Shown here piece after piece: positions 1-6,764 of a stretch of DNA of 7,422 bases. The translations under genes were made by a program, and so were the position numbers. Under the pieces are notes generated by a model that saw only the letters and a list, made by a program, of their open reading frames with translations, was not told where the DNA came from and ran no database searches. This DNA comes from Opitutia bacterium (GTDB lineage Bacteria; Verrucomicrobiota; Verrucomicrobiia; Opitutales; JANYEO01), in contig JANYEO010000099.1 in the NCBI GenBank assembly GCA_025363025.1, forward strand, positions 1-7,422, read 5' to 3'. The stretch's first letter is position 1. Every line of letters starts with the position of its first letter.

Positions 1-1279
1 GGATTTGAACACACCAGCCAAAAAATACGGTGGGGATGAGGGTACCAATGGCCACCCCGACAACCCCCATTGTCTGGGCTAAGATGATGCTGAGAATGAG
101 GTTGGTGCCTGCATCTGCTAAGCTTAGGTAGAGGAGGGTACGCTCGAAGCCGCACATCATGAGAATGCGTTTGGTGCAGCTATTAGTGAGTTGAGAGCTA
201 AAGATAGCGAGTAAAAGGGCCTGGCCGGTCCAGTAAGTTTCCGCCGGGATAGTTGTCATGCCGGTTAGGAGTTGGATGAGTTCTCTTAAATAAAGAGCTG
301 ATAAGAGGTAGCAAGGGGTAGCCACTAAAAAGGTAAGACGGGAGCTTTTTAGCATGAGCTCCAGCAAACCCTCTTTATCCTTTTTGGCATTTAAGTGGGC
401 TGCAGCGGGGGAGAGGGCGCTTTGGAGTTGCGTGCAAAAGAGGTTGAGCATTTCGCCCATTTTGGCCCCGGCTTGGTAAACCGTGACGGCAGAGACGCCA
501 AGGATGAGACTGATGACGAGTTGGTCGCTCTTCGCCATGACTAAGTTGCTGCACGTGACAAGGTAGGCAGCTATAGAGAAATGTAGCTGGGACTTGACTG
601 CTGAAAGATCAAAATGCCGGGGGGCAAAAGAGACGTGGGGCAAGCGACGAATAGCGATGACTGCGGCACATAGATTTGGCAGTAAAGCCGCCCCCACACT
701 GAGGCCCATGAGGACGGGAAAAGAGACTTTGTAATGCAGAGCCGTTAAGAGAATACCTAAGAACAGGAGGCTATTTAAGCTTTGGATCCAGTTTGCTAAA
801 TCGATACGTTGGAGGCCCCTTAAAATTTCCGGGAAAATACCCAAGGGGAAGACAAGGGCCATGCCGATAAAGAAAATTTGATAGGCTTCGTTAAACCCAG
901 AGGCATCTTCTACCGGGGCCTTTACCCATTTTAAAAAGAAGCCTTCGAACCCCCAGGCGGTGAGGAACAAGCAAACGGCCAGGCCCATGAATGTCCAAAA
1001 AACCGTGGATAATAGGCGACTGAGGCCCAGCCAATCTTCCGTTGCGGTTTTTTCTGCTACAGCTTTTTGAGCGGTGAAGCCAAAGCCAAAATCGAGCAAG
1101 ACCCCGTACCCAAAGAGGGACCACAGGAGAGACCAAAAGCCAAACTCTGCCGGAGAAAGAGCACTATAGGTTTGCCTAAAAAGAACCACCCCCACCAAGA
1201 GTCGAGTGATGGTTTGCACATAGCTGCTTAGCGTATTGCGCCAAAAAAAGCGCTTCCAGGGGGAGGGGATTTGGGGCAT
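1..1279 (-). CDS. Polysaccharide flippase, Wzx/MATE-like family (3' end beyond window)
   Basis: Integral inner-membrane protein expected to translocate a polyprenyl-linked oligosaccharide from the cytoplasmic to the periplasmic face. The frame stays open from the ATG at 1279 to the left edge (426 codons), so the C-terminus is missing. I see about twelve hydrophobic segments, around residues 18-36, 44-64, 90-108, 133-150, 165-182, 186-210, 232-248, 252-270, 314-334, 350-364, 381-400 and 404-424. The N-terminal pattern LLDFGFGFTAQKAVAE (61-76) resembles the 'D-x-G-hydrophobic...VAE' signature of Wzx-like flippases. A TAA in the same frame directly precedes the ATG, so no longer start is possible. 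No Shine-Dalgarno sequence is seen close to the start; a GAGG lies too far upstream. It is the last visible gene of the glycosyltransferase operon, 89 bp after the GT4 gene. The transporter fold is fairly sure; the exact substrate is unknown. Confidence 0.85.
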   Translation of the reverse strand, partial: MPQIPSPWKRFFWRNTLSSYVQTITRLLVGVVLFRQTYSALSPAEFGFWSLLWSLFGYGVLLDFGFGFTAQKAVAEKTATEDWLGLSRLLSTVFWTFMGLAVCLFLTAWGFEGFFLKWVKAPVEDASGFNEAYQIFFIGMALVFPLGIFPEILRGLQRIDLANWIQSLNSLLFLGILLTALHYKVSFPVLMGLSVGAALLPNLCAAVIAIRRLPHVSFAPRHFDLSAVKSQLHFSIAAYLVTCSNLVMAKSDQLVISLILGVSAVTVYQAGAKMGEMLNLFCTQLQSALSPAAAHLNAKKDKEGLLELMLKSSRLTFLVATPCYLLSALYLRELIQLLTGMTTIPAETYWTGQALLLAIFSSQLTNSCTKRILMMCGFERTLLYLSLADAGTNLILSIILAQTMGVVGVAIGTLIPTVFFGWCVQI

Positions 1280-1291
1280 TTAATGGTTTGA

Positions 1292-1317
1292 GACCTCTGC
1301 AGCATCATGCAGAGATC
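1292..1317. repeat. Small inverted repeat in the gap before the flippase gene
   Basis: CTCTGCA at 1295-1301 is complemented by TGCAGAG at 1308-1314 with a 6-nt loop. One mismatch followed by two more pairs extends the dyad to 1292-1317. It sits in the largest gap inside the operon (1280-1368), about 15 nt upstream of the flippase ATG on the minus strand. No U-tract follows it in the minus direction, so it is not a standard intrinsic terminator. It could be an RNA hairpin that tunes flippase expression, an mRNA processing site, or chance. No convincing promoter was found in the gap. Confidence 0.35.
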
Positions 1318-1368
1318 TTTATATTGAAGCAGACCCTGGGTATGCTTTAGGGAGTGCTTTATTGACTT

Positions 1369-2592
1369 TTATTGGCTGAGAGAAGCGGGGATAGGGGGCG
1401 CTTCTTTTTGATTGGGGCTTCTTTTGAGTGGGTGTTTATCTGGGTATAATAAAGCGTGGTAGACGGCTAGGCACTGGTCTGCTGCTTTGTCCCAGGTGAA
1501 TTGTGCAGCCCAGTCTAACGATTGCGCGCGGAGCTCTTGCCGACGAGTAGGAGCCATGGTGGACATTTCGGACATGGCGGTGACCATTTCGTCTTCTTTA
1601 AAAGGATCGAAGAGGAGGGTGGCGGGGCCAGCGACTTCCGTAAGACTTGTTTGATTGGAAGAGGCAACTAAAGTGCCACAGGCCTGGGCCTCGACAACGG
1701 CAAAGCCGAAGCCTTCGACTAAAGAAGGAAAGAGTAGGCCGATGGAGCCTGCGTACCAAAAGGGGAGTTCTTCATCATGCACAAATCCTAGGTAGCGGAT
1801 ATCGGCCGTGTAAGGGGAGGCGGCGATAGCGGCTTCTATCGCTTCTATGCCGTGCCAGGGGGCTCCTGCTAAGACTAATTGAGTCGGACTGTAAGTTGCG
1901 GCTTTAAAACGGTTGAAGGCTTCTATGAGGCGGACATGATTTTTTCCTGGGTGTTCGAGCCGGGCGACGAAAATAAAGTAAGGGGCCTTTTGCCCTCGTT
2001 TTTCTAAAAACAGAGGAAGCATTTCCGAACGGGGGCAGTGAAAGCGATCGTGATCTATCCCGTTGAAGACAGTAACGATGTTTTGTGAGGGGACCTTCAT
2101 AAAATCCCTCACATCTGCGGCTGTTGTAGAGCTAACGGCGATAATTTTGTGCATGCGCCGGGCTAAAATGGGGACAACGCGCGTGCCAAAGAAGGTACGC
2201 AGGCGATCGTATTTATTTTGCATCCTAAAGGGGGCACAGTCATGAATAGTGGCGACTTGAGGGGTAGCCGTTGAATAAACCATCCGCCGGTAACTTGGGA
2301 TGTGAAGCAGCTGGATATTATGCTTTTTGCAAAGGCGAGGAATAGCGAATTGATGCCACAAGAAGCTGAGCAGGCCATTGCGACAGCTTGCTGGGATATC
2401 CTCCCACTGGTTATCAGCTAGAAAAGGGAATAAGGAGCGATCGGCTTTGACGCCGGCGATGATAATATCGATCTCCGCTTTCCGCGCAAGGCGCCGGGTA
2501 AGCTGGATGACATATTGAGCGACTCCAGATTTGCCTTCTTGAACCATGCCGGCCGAGAAGAGCAGTTTGATGCGGGGTAAAGACGAGGGCAC
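1369..2592 (-). CDS. Glycosyltransferase family 4 (GT-B fold)
   Basis: Cytosolic or membrane-associated retaining glycosyltransferase that would transfer a sugar from a nucleotide donor to a lipid-linked acceptor; donor and acceptor are not predictable. The 407 residues match a typical GT4 length. The N-terminal Rossmann half shows GKSGVAQY (20-27), the usual acceptor-side glycine loop, and TIHD (115-118). The C-terminal half shows RLEHPGKN (211-218), with R211 and K217 at the donor-diphosphate positions, and the EX7E signature EGFGFAVVE (E293, E301). The start codon is GTG at 2592. A TAG in the same frame at 2626-2628 and the absence of an ATG between leave GTG as the best start, although Met16 would be a later alternative. 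There is no Shine-Dalgarno sequence. The C-terminal tail after about 382 is polar, Pro/Lys-rich and probably disordered. The gene starts 38 bp after the fusion glycosyltransferase gene, in the same operon. Confidence 0.92.
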   Translation of the reverse strand: MPSSLPRIKLLFSAGMVQEGKSGVAQYVIQLTRRLARKAEIDIIIAGVKADRSLFPFLADNQWEDIPASCRNGLLSFLWHQFAIPRLCKKHNIQLLHIPSYRRMVYSTATPQVATIHDCAPFRMQNKYDRLRTFFGTRVVPILARRMHKIIAVSSTTAADVRDFMKVPSQNIVTVFNGIDHDRFHCPRSEMLPLFLEKRGQKAPYFIFVARLEHPGKNHVRLIEAFNRFKAATYSPTQLVLAGAPWHGIEAIEAAIAASPYTADIRYLGFVHDEELPFWYAGSIGLLFPSLVEGFGFAVVEAQACGTLVASSNQTSLTEVAGPATLLFDPFKEDEMVTAMSEMSTMAPTRRQELRAQSLDWAAQFTWDKAADQCLAVYHALLYPDKHPLKRSPNQKEAPPIPASLSQ

Positions 2593-2630
2593 GAGTGTAA
2601 ATGTAATGAAAAGAGGAAGATTTGTCTATT

Positions 2631-5042
2631 TTATAGTAAGACAGGGGAGGGGAGCTCTAGGTATTGATAAAGCGTTGCGCGGTCAGGAAAGCTAGGGAGT
2701 TCTTTTTCTAAACGAATAGCGGCAATGGAGCGGGAGACGACGTTCGAGGGGCTGAGTAAGCAAAAGGGGACGTGAGCGTTTTTTGCCTGACGGGCGATTT
2801 TAGCAAGTAACCCGAGGCCTGAGCTATCAATAAAGGTGACGGCTGATAATTCGAGAATGATAGGCCCTGTGAAAGTGGTGGGTACGTCTAAAGTTGTAAT
2901 GTTAGAACGCTCTACACGGCCCTGCCAGGAGAGCTCTATAGGGTCACTAGTAGGTGTAGGTGTGTTACTCGGTGTGGCTGCAAGCCCTGTGGGGAAAATG
3001 CGGGTGAGTTTCCGTTCTTCGCGCTTGCTGGTTAAGATGGGAGTTTGGGCCATGTGCTTCATGGCCTGGTATTGTTTGAAGGTTACCCAAAATAAAAAAA
3101 GACTATCGCGTAAATAACGGCCCATTAAACGGCGAGGGTTGCTAAGCATCCGCCAGAGCCATTCCATCCCGATTGACTGGAAGAGCTTCGGGGCACGTAT
3201 TTGTTTGCCGGCTATAAAGTCTAAACTGGCTCCGATGCCGATGCTAAGGGAGGCCTGGGTGGCTTTGTGAAATTGAGATATCCATAATTCTTGTTTCGGG
3301 CAACCGAGTGCCACTAAGAGAAGATCCGTCTTGGCTTGGCGAATATTAGTGATAATGCGGTCGTTATCCCAGCTATCTATAGTGCCGATTTTGGGGGCTT
3401 CTACCCCGACGATGCGCAGGTCTTTATAGCGATTTTCTAAAATGGTTTTGGCCTGTGTGAGGGTGTTAAGATCGCTCCCAAAAAAATAAACATTTTGTTT
3501 GGCTTCTGCACATAAGGCTAAGAGGCGGGGGACAAGATCTGCCCCGGTGACGCGTTCGTTAATGGAGCCTCCGAGTAATTTAGAAACCCATACGAGGGGC
3601 ATGCCATCGCATAAAACACGCTTTGCATGAAAGAGGATTGTGCGAAGGGCTTCGTTCTTATAGGCTTGAGCTGCAAAATCGACATTAGCTGTGACAAAAT
3701 ACTGTGGGGTTTTTGCCTCTAATGTATGTTTACAGGCTTCTAGGGCCTCTCCCATAGAAATTTCGTGAAAGGGAAGGCCGAGAAGGAGTGATACGGAAGG
3801 TTCAGTCGATGTTTTATGGGTATCTGTTTGACCGGTTGAAAGGGTATTGAAAAAAGCCTTACCGAGGATGGGCCAGGTGTAATTTTTTAAAACAGTGGCT
3901 TGTCCCGATTTTGCATGAGCGTCTCTTAATGGTTTATCTTGTATATAGAGGAGGGCGTCTTCTGCGAAATCGTCTATACTATCGGCCATTAAAAGATCTT
4001 GCCCGTCGACAAGGTTTAGCCCTTGAGCCCCCAAGGTGGTTGATAGCACAGGAATACCCATGGCGAGGCATTCGACAATTTTTAAACGGGTACCTCCCCC
4101 AATGCGCAGGGGGACGATTTGAAACCAAGCATTTTGATAATGTGGCCGAACGTCGGATACCTCTCCTACGAGTTCTATACCGGGGGTAAACTCTGCCAAA
4201 CGCTTGATGATGGGAAGGGGGTTCTTCCCTACAATTTTTAAGGTGTAGCTTGGAGACTGGGCACGTATTTTGGGATGAACCTCTGAGGCGTACCAAATAA
4301 GACCATCTACATTGGGTGTATAATCTAAAGCGCCGCAAAAAATAGCTGTAGGAGTAGCTGTGGGCGTAGGCGGAAAGGCGGCTTCATTAAACGTGTATGC
4401 ATCTACGCCATTAGGAATTACTTGAATCTTTTTAGTAGGGCCGAGGGTTTGGGTTAAAAAGCGTTGGTCATCTGCCCCACAAACAATCATGGAAAAGCAG
4501 TCGCGAATAACCTGTTTTTCGAAAGATTTAAGCTTCCAGATATTTTCCCTCCGCATGAGGCGTTGGCGAAAGGATTGGCTTAATACGTTTAGCTCTTCAT
4601 TTTGAAAGAGTAAGTCTACCCGGCTTCTATCTACAATGCAGTAAGGGTGCTTGGGGAAAGCGGCTTGTACGTACGGCCATAAGACGATGTCGAAGCATAG
4701 GATGCGGTCGTATGTGTGCCCTTTGACAAAGGCTTTTAGGTCTTTCATCGCCCATTCGCACTCCCAATGGGTAATGGTTGTGGGAAGTTTGCGCATTAAC
4801 CGGCCCTTTAGCATGGAAGGCCATACTGGGTGCTGAAAAGGGCTAAACCGGATGCGGTTGCAAAAAGGTTCGAAAACGGGGCGCTGTAATTCTGCTTGTG
4901 GGTTATCGTTTAAGCAAAAAAGATCAATCTTGGCATGTGCCCCTAGCCCTTTAGTTAAGTTAAAGACCCGATGAAACGTCCCCCTATCCAGGGGATAAGG
5001 GACATAGGGCATGATGACAAAGACACTTAACGGCTTTTGCAT
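2631..5042 (-). CDS. Three-module fusion: GT4-like glycosyltransferase + WecG/TagA/CpsF (GT26) glycosyltransferase + STAS domain
   Basis: This 803-residue protein joins three units that are normally separate. Residues 1-395 form a GT-B glycosyltransferase resembling the Stp1-type enzymes of exosortase-associated EPS loci. It opens with MPYVPYPLDRG and has the donor-site stretch GGGTRLKIVECLAMGIPV (315-332, E324). Residues 415-655 form a GT26 module: TANVDFAAQA (451-460), CDG with D479 (the catalytic-base position in TagA), ERVTGADL (496-503), ALGCPKQE (578-585), and the C-terminal EWLWRMLSNPRRL (627-639) linked to membrane association in TagA. Residues 700-803 form a STAS domain with FIDSSGLG (737-744); S740 aligns with the phosphorylated Ser58 of SpoIIAA. 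Linkers at 401-415 and 660-700 are Thr/Ser/Pro-rich, and a Pro-Thr run (224-233) separates the two Rossmann halves of the first module. The ATG lies 11 nt after the nucleotidyltransferase stop, without a Shine-Dalgarno sequence. Both enzyme modules look complete. The role in repeat-unit assembly and control through STAS are inferred. Confidence 0.9.
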   Translation of the reverse strand: MQKPLSVFVIMPYVPYPLDRGTFHRVFNLTKGLGAHAKIDLFCLNDNPQAELQRPVFEPFCNRIRFSPFQHPVWPSMLKGRLMRKLPTTITHWECEWAMKDLKAFVKGHTYDRILCFDIVLWPYVQAAFPKHPYCIVDRSRVDLLFQNEELNVLSQSFRQRLMRRENIWKLKSFEKQVIRDCFSMIVCGADDQRFLTQTLGPTKKIQVIPNGVDAYTFNEAAFPPTPTATPTAIFCGALDYTPNVDGLIWYASEVHPKIRAQSPSYTLKIVGKNPLPIIKRLAEFTPGIELVGEVSDVRPHYQNAWFQIVPLRIGGGTRLKIVECLAMGIPVLSTTLGAQGLNLVDGQDLLMADSIDDFAEDALLYIQDKPLRDAHAKSGQATVLKNYTWPILGKAFFNTLSTGQTDTHKTSTEPSVSLLLGLPFHEISMGEALEACKHTLEAKTPQYFVTANVDFAAQAYKNEALRTILFHAKRVLCDGMPLVWVSKLLGGSINERVTGADLVPRLLALCAEAKQNVYFFGSDLNTLTQAKTILENRYKDLRIVGVEAPKIGTIDSWDNDRIITNIRQAKTDLLLVALGCPKQELWISQFHKATQASLSIGIGASLDFIAGKQIRAPKLFQSIGMEWLWRMLSNPRRLMGRYLRDSLFLFWVTFKQYQAMKHMAQTPILTSKREERKLTRIFPTGLAATPSNTPTPTSDPIELSWQGRVERSNITTLDVPTTFTGPIILELSAVTFIDSSGLGLLAKIARQAKNAHVPFCLLSPSNVVSRSIAAIRLEKELPSFPDRATLYQYLELPSPVLL

Positions 5043-5053
5043 AAAGGTTGCTA

Positions 5054-6208
5054 TTATCCGTAGTGTTCCCAGCCTTTGCGGTAAGCGGTTTGGAGGGCTT
5101 CTGGAGTTTTTGGGGTAGGGAAAAAGGAGTTAGCAGCTGTTTTTTGCCCTTCGATTTTGCCACTTAAAAGGGCGGCTAGGGCTCGAAATAAGCCAGCACG
5201 CGGGTAGTCATAAATAGGCCGAATACAGGCATGCCGTTTAAGAAGATCCCTCCCTGCGATGGCGATATTAAGCTTCCACGGGCGGTTGGGCACAAGACGG
5301 TGAGGATAGGTTGCGTAATCGTTTAGCGAGACAAAAGGGCGCTTTAGCCTTTCTCCTTCTACATGAAGGAAGACTTGTGCCCAAACCTCTGCTAGGGCGC
5401 GATTCTCGATTTCTAGAGCCTTCCATGAGAGGACTTCATGCCGTGGATAGAGTTTAAAAGCGACGCCTTCTCGGTGAAGTGCTAAGACATGTTCCCCCCA
5501 GGGGTGAGGTAAGGGGATTTCGAATAATGTGGCATGGCGGGCCCGTACGGATGGGCTATAATATCGGCTAATAACGGTGAGGCTATCCCCGAGAGCTAGC
5601 TTGAGCTTTGCATGGTTTTTTTGAACAAAGCCGCTATCTTTTTTTTGCTGAATGGCTTGTTTTGCAAAATATAAGCCGGTGCCACGATTCCAGAGGAGGC
5701 GGGGGGCCTCGTCTTCATTTAAGCGCCCCTGGGGGTAATGCTCCCGGTAAGCAGTAAGAAAGTGCGGGTCTCCATAAGCTATGATGTGACCATGAATGAG
5801 GTCGTAGAACATCATGCTGCCTTTACCTTGCATAAGGTCTTTTAAGGGCAGGCATTTGAAGTCTACATCTATCCCAAGGGTTTGTTTGCCAGAGTGGGCT
5901 TCTGCCTGGGCCCAATTTTTTAGGGCAGGGGCAGAAGGGGTGTCCGTAAAGACAAAAAAGTCTAAATCGTTATATAAACGCGGAGGGTTTTTGCCCTCGT
6001 GAAAGATGCCGCCTTCTCCCCGGCCATATCCGCCTCCAAGAACAATAGCTTGAATAGTGGGCTTGAGGGAATCTGGCACACGCGCGCTTAAGCTTTTTAA
6101 ATAATCTTCTAACAGAGCTTCCAGGATGGGCTCTGCCTCGACAAAGAAGCGGCTGGAAGTAGCGACCTTCCACGGAAGCCGTATTGTATTTGTGGAAGCG
6201 ATAGCCAT
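5054..6208 (-). CDS. Nucleotidyltransferase-fold (Pol beta superfamily) protein of unknown substrate
   Basis: A 384-residue protein whose N-terminal part carries the hallmarks of the DNA polymerase beta-like nucleotidyltransferase superfamily. These are a glycine-rich helix-turn motif, LGGGYGRGEGG (57-67), then NDLDFFVF (80-87) with D81 and D83 as likely metal ligands, and a third acidic strand, GIDVDF (112-117), supplying D114 or D116. All three acidic positions are present, so it could be active. The rest (about 170-384) is mixed or helical, with a basic stretch around 196-226 (KNHAKLKLALGDSL and on to SVRARH), and I do not recognise it. No signal peptide or membrane segment is seen. It lies between two STAS-encoding genes (6 nt after the upstream stop, 11 nt before the next ATG), so it probably belongs to the polysaccharide pathway, perhaps modifying a sugar, a lipid or a protein. 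That role is inference; a nucleotide-sugar pyrophosphorylase is unlikely because the motifs differ. Confidence 0.8.
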   Translation of the reverse strand: MAIASTNTIRLPWKVATSSRFFVEAEPILEALLEDYLKSLSARVPDSLKPTIQAIVLGGGYGRGEGGIFHEGKNPPRLYNDLDFFVFTDTPSAPALKNWAQAEAHSGKQTLGIDVDFKCLPLKDLMQGKGSMMFYDLIHGHIIAYGDPHFLTAYREHYPQGRLNEDEAPRLLWNRGTGLYFAKQAIQQKKDSGFVQKNHAKLKLALGDSLTVISRYYSPSVRARHATLFEIPLPHPWGEHVLALHREGVAFKLYPRHEVLSWKALEIENRALAEVWAQVFLHVEGERLKRPFVSLNDYATYPHRLVPNRPWKLNIAIAGRDLLKRHACIRPIYDYPRAGLFRALAALLSGKIEGQKTAANSFFPTPKTPEALQTAYRKGWEHYG

Positions 6209-6214
6209 TAAAAA

Positions 6215-6532
6215 TTAATTAGTGTGCAGATTAAAAACGCGGTGCAATCGAAGGAGCTCTATCACGCTTATAACGGTTGGTTTTGTGTTTTTAAGTGTTA
6301 CGGCGCGTTCACCTTGCATGCGTTTTTGTATGCTGAGCAAAGCACCGATGCCGGAGCTATCAATAAAGTCTATGGCTTGGCAATCGACGGTGACGGTTTT
6401 AATAGAAGGCAGCCAAGTTCTTTCTAGCGCACTTTTAAACTCTGAGGTACAGGATGCTTCAAGGCGAGGGATCTTCACCATGATATCTAAGTGAGTTTTA
6501 TCGAGTGCAATTGAGAAATCGTATTTTTCCAT
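6215..6532 (-). CDS. STAS-domain protein, anti-sigma factor antagonist type
   Basis: A 105-residue single-domain protein of the SpoIIAA/RsbV size class. The conserved loop DFIDSSGIGALLSI (55-68) contains S59, which aligns with the Ser58 of SpoIIAA that is phosphorylated by its partner kinase, so the switch appears intact. The preceding strand VTVDCQAID and the following helices fit the STAS fold. In the classical system the unphosphorylated form binds an RsbW/SpoIIAB-like kinase and releases a target. In the Aliivibrio syp polysaccharide locus, the STAS protein SypA is instead controlled by SypE and acts on biofilm formation. As the first gene of this operon, 6 nt before the nucleotidyltransferase gene, it more likely regulates polysaccharide production than a sigma factor, but neither is shown here. 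No kinase or phosphatase gene lies in the window. The sequence before the ATG is pyrimidine-rich, with no Shine-Dalgarno sequence. Confidence 0.9.
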   Translation of the reverse strand: MEKYDFSIALDKTHLDIMVKIPRLEASCTSEFKSALERTWLPSIKTVTVDCQAIDFIDSSGIGALLSIQKRMQGERAVTLKNTKPTVISVIELLRLHRVFNLHTN

Positions 6533-6604
6533 AGGGGTTGAAAGGGTAATGCAAAAATCGGGCTAAAAGCCATTTGATGAGGATACCTTAATGATTCTTT
6601 TTGA

Positions 6605-6631
6605 AAAGGTAAAGCTATGAGACGTACCTTT
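6605..6631. repeat. Inverted repeat in the presumed 5' leader of the STAS operon
   Basis: AAAGGTA at 6605-6611 is complemented by TACCTTT at 6625-6631 across 13 nt. If the minus-strand promoter proposed at 6650-6680 is right, this 7-bp stem would lie in the roughly 110-nt untranslated leader of the operon. It is A/T-rich and weak, so it may be chance or a protein-binding dyad. Confidence 0.25.
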
Positions 6632-6640
6632 CTTGAAGAG

Positions 6641-6654
6641 ATTATGGTCATAAT
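6641..6654. promoter_or_regulatory. Candidate operator dyad ATTATG-GT-CATAAT
   Basis: A 14-bp dyad with perfect 6-bp arms around a 2-bp centre. It overlaps the proposed minus-strand -10 element (6650-6655), where a bound dimeric regulator would block polymerase. No regulator gene is visible in the window. In A/T-rich DNA such a dyad can also arise by chance. Confidence 0.3.
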
Positions 6655-6680
6655 ACATGATTTTTAACTTTTATTGTTAA
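6650..6680 (-). promoter_or_regulatory. Candidate sigma70-like promoter for the polysaccharide operon
   Basis: Read on the minus strand: TTAACA (6680-6675) as -35 and TATTAT (6655-6650) as -10, each five of six to consensus but with a long 19-bp spacer. Transcription would begin near 6643, leaving a leader of about 110 nt before the STAS gene. This is the best hexamer pair I found upstream of the operon. The housekeeping promoter consensus of this organism is unknown. Confidence 0.35.
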
Positions 6681-6703
6681 GCCGATGTAAATGCTTTTAT
6701 ACT
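6674..6703 (+). promoter_or_regulatory. Candidate sigma70-like promoter for the thioesterase gene
   Basis: TTGTTA (6674-6679) as -35 and TATACT (6698-6703, five of six to consensus) as -10, with an 18-bp spacer. The start would be near 6710, giving a leader of about 55 nt. Its -35 shares bases with the proposed minus-strand -35, so the two divergent promoters would compete or be co-regulated. Confidence 0.4.
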
Positions 6704-6764
6704 GCGTCTCAAGTATTGTATTGGGTCTGAAGAAGCTTTATTATGAGCCTAGTTTTAACTATTA

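Noticed and set aside
891..1136. An 81-residue minus-strand reading frame inside the left-hand region
   Set aside because: It is a shadow of the flippase gene, which runs through the same bases in another minus frame from 1279 to the left edge, with clear membrane segments and family motifs.
3979..4338. A 119-residue minus-strand reading frame rich in Arg and Cys
   Set aside because: It overlaps the well-supported first glycosyltransferase module of the fusion in a different frame and has no family features of its own.
6591..6667. Two mini-ORFs (9 and 16 codons) joined by an ATGA overlap in the divergent intergenic region, the second with an AAGG upstream
   Set aside because: They lie upstream of the proposed plus-strand promoter and within the proposed leader and promoter of the opposite gene; the peptides are too short to support.
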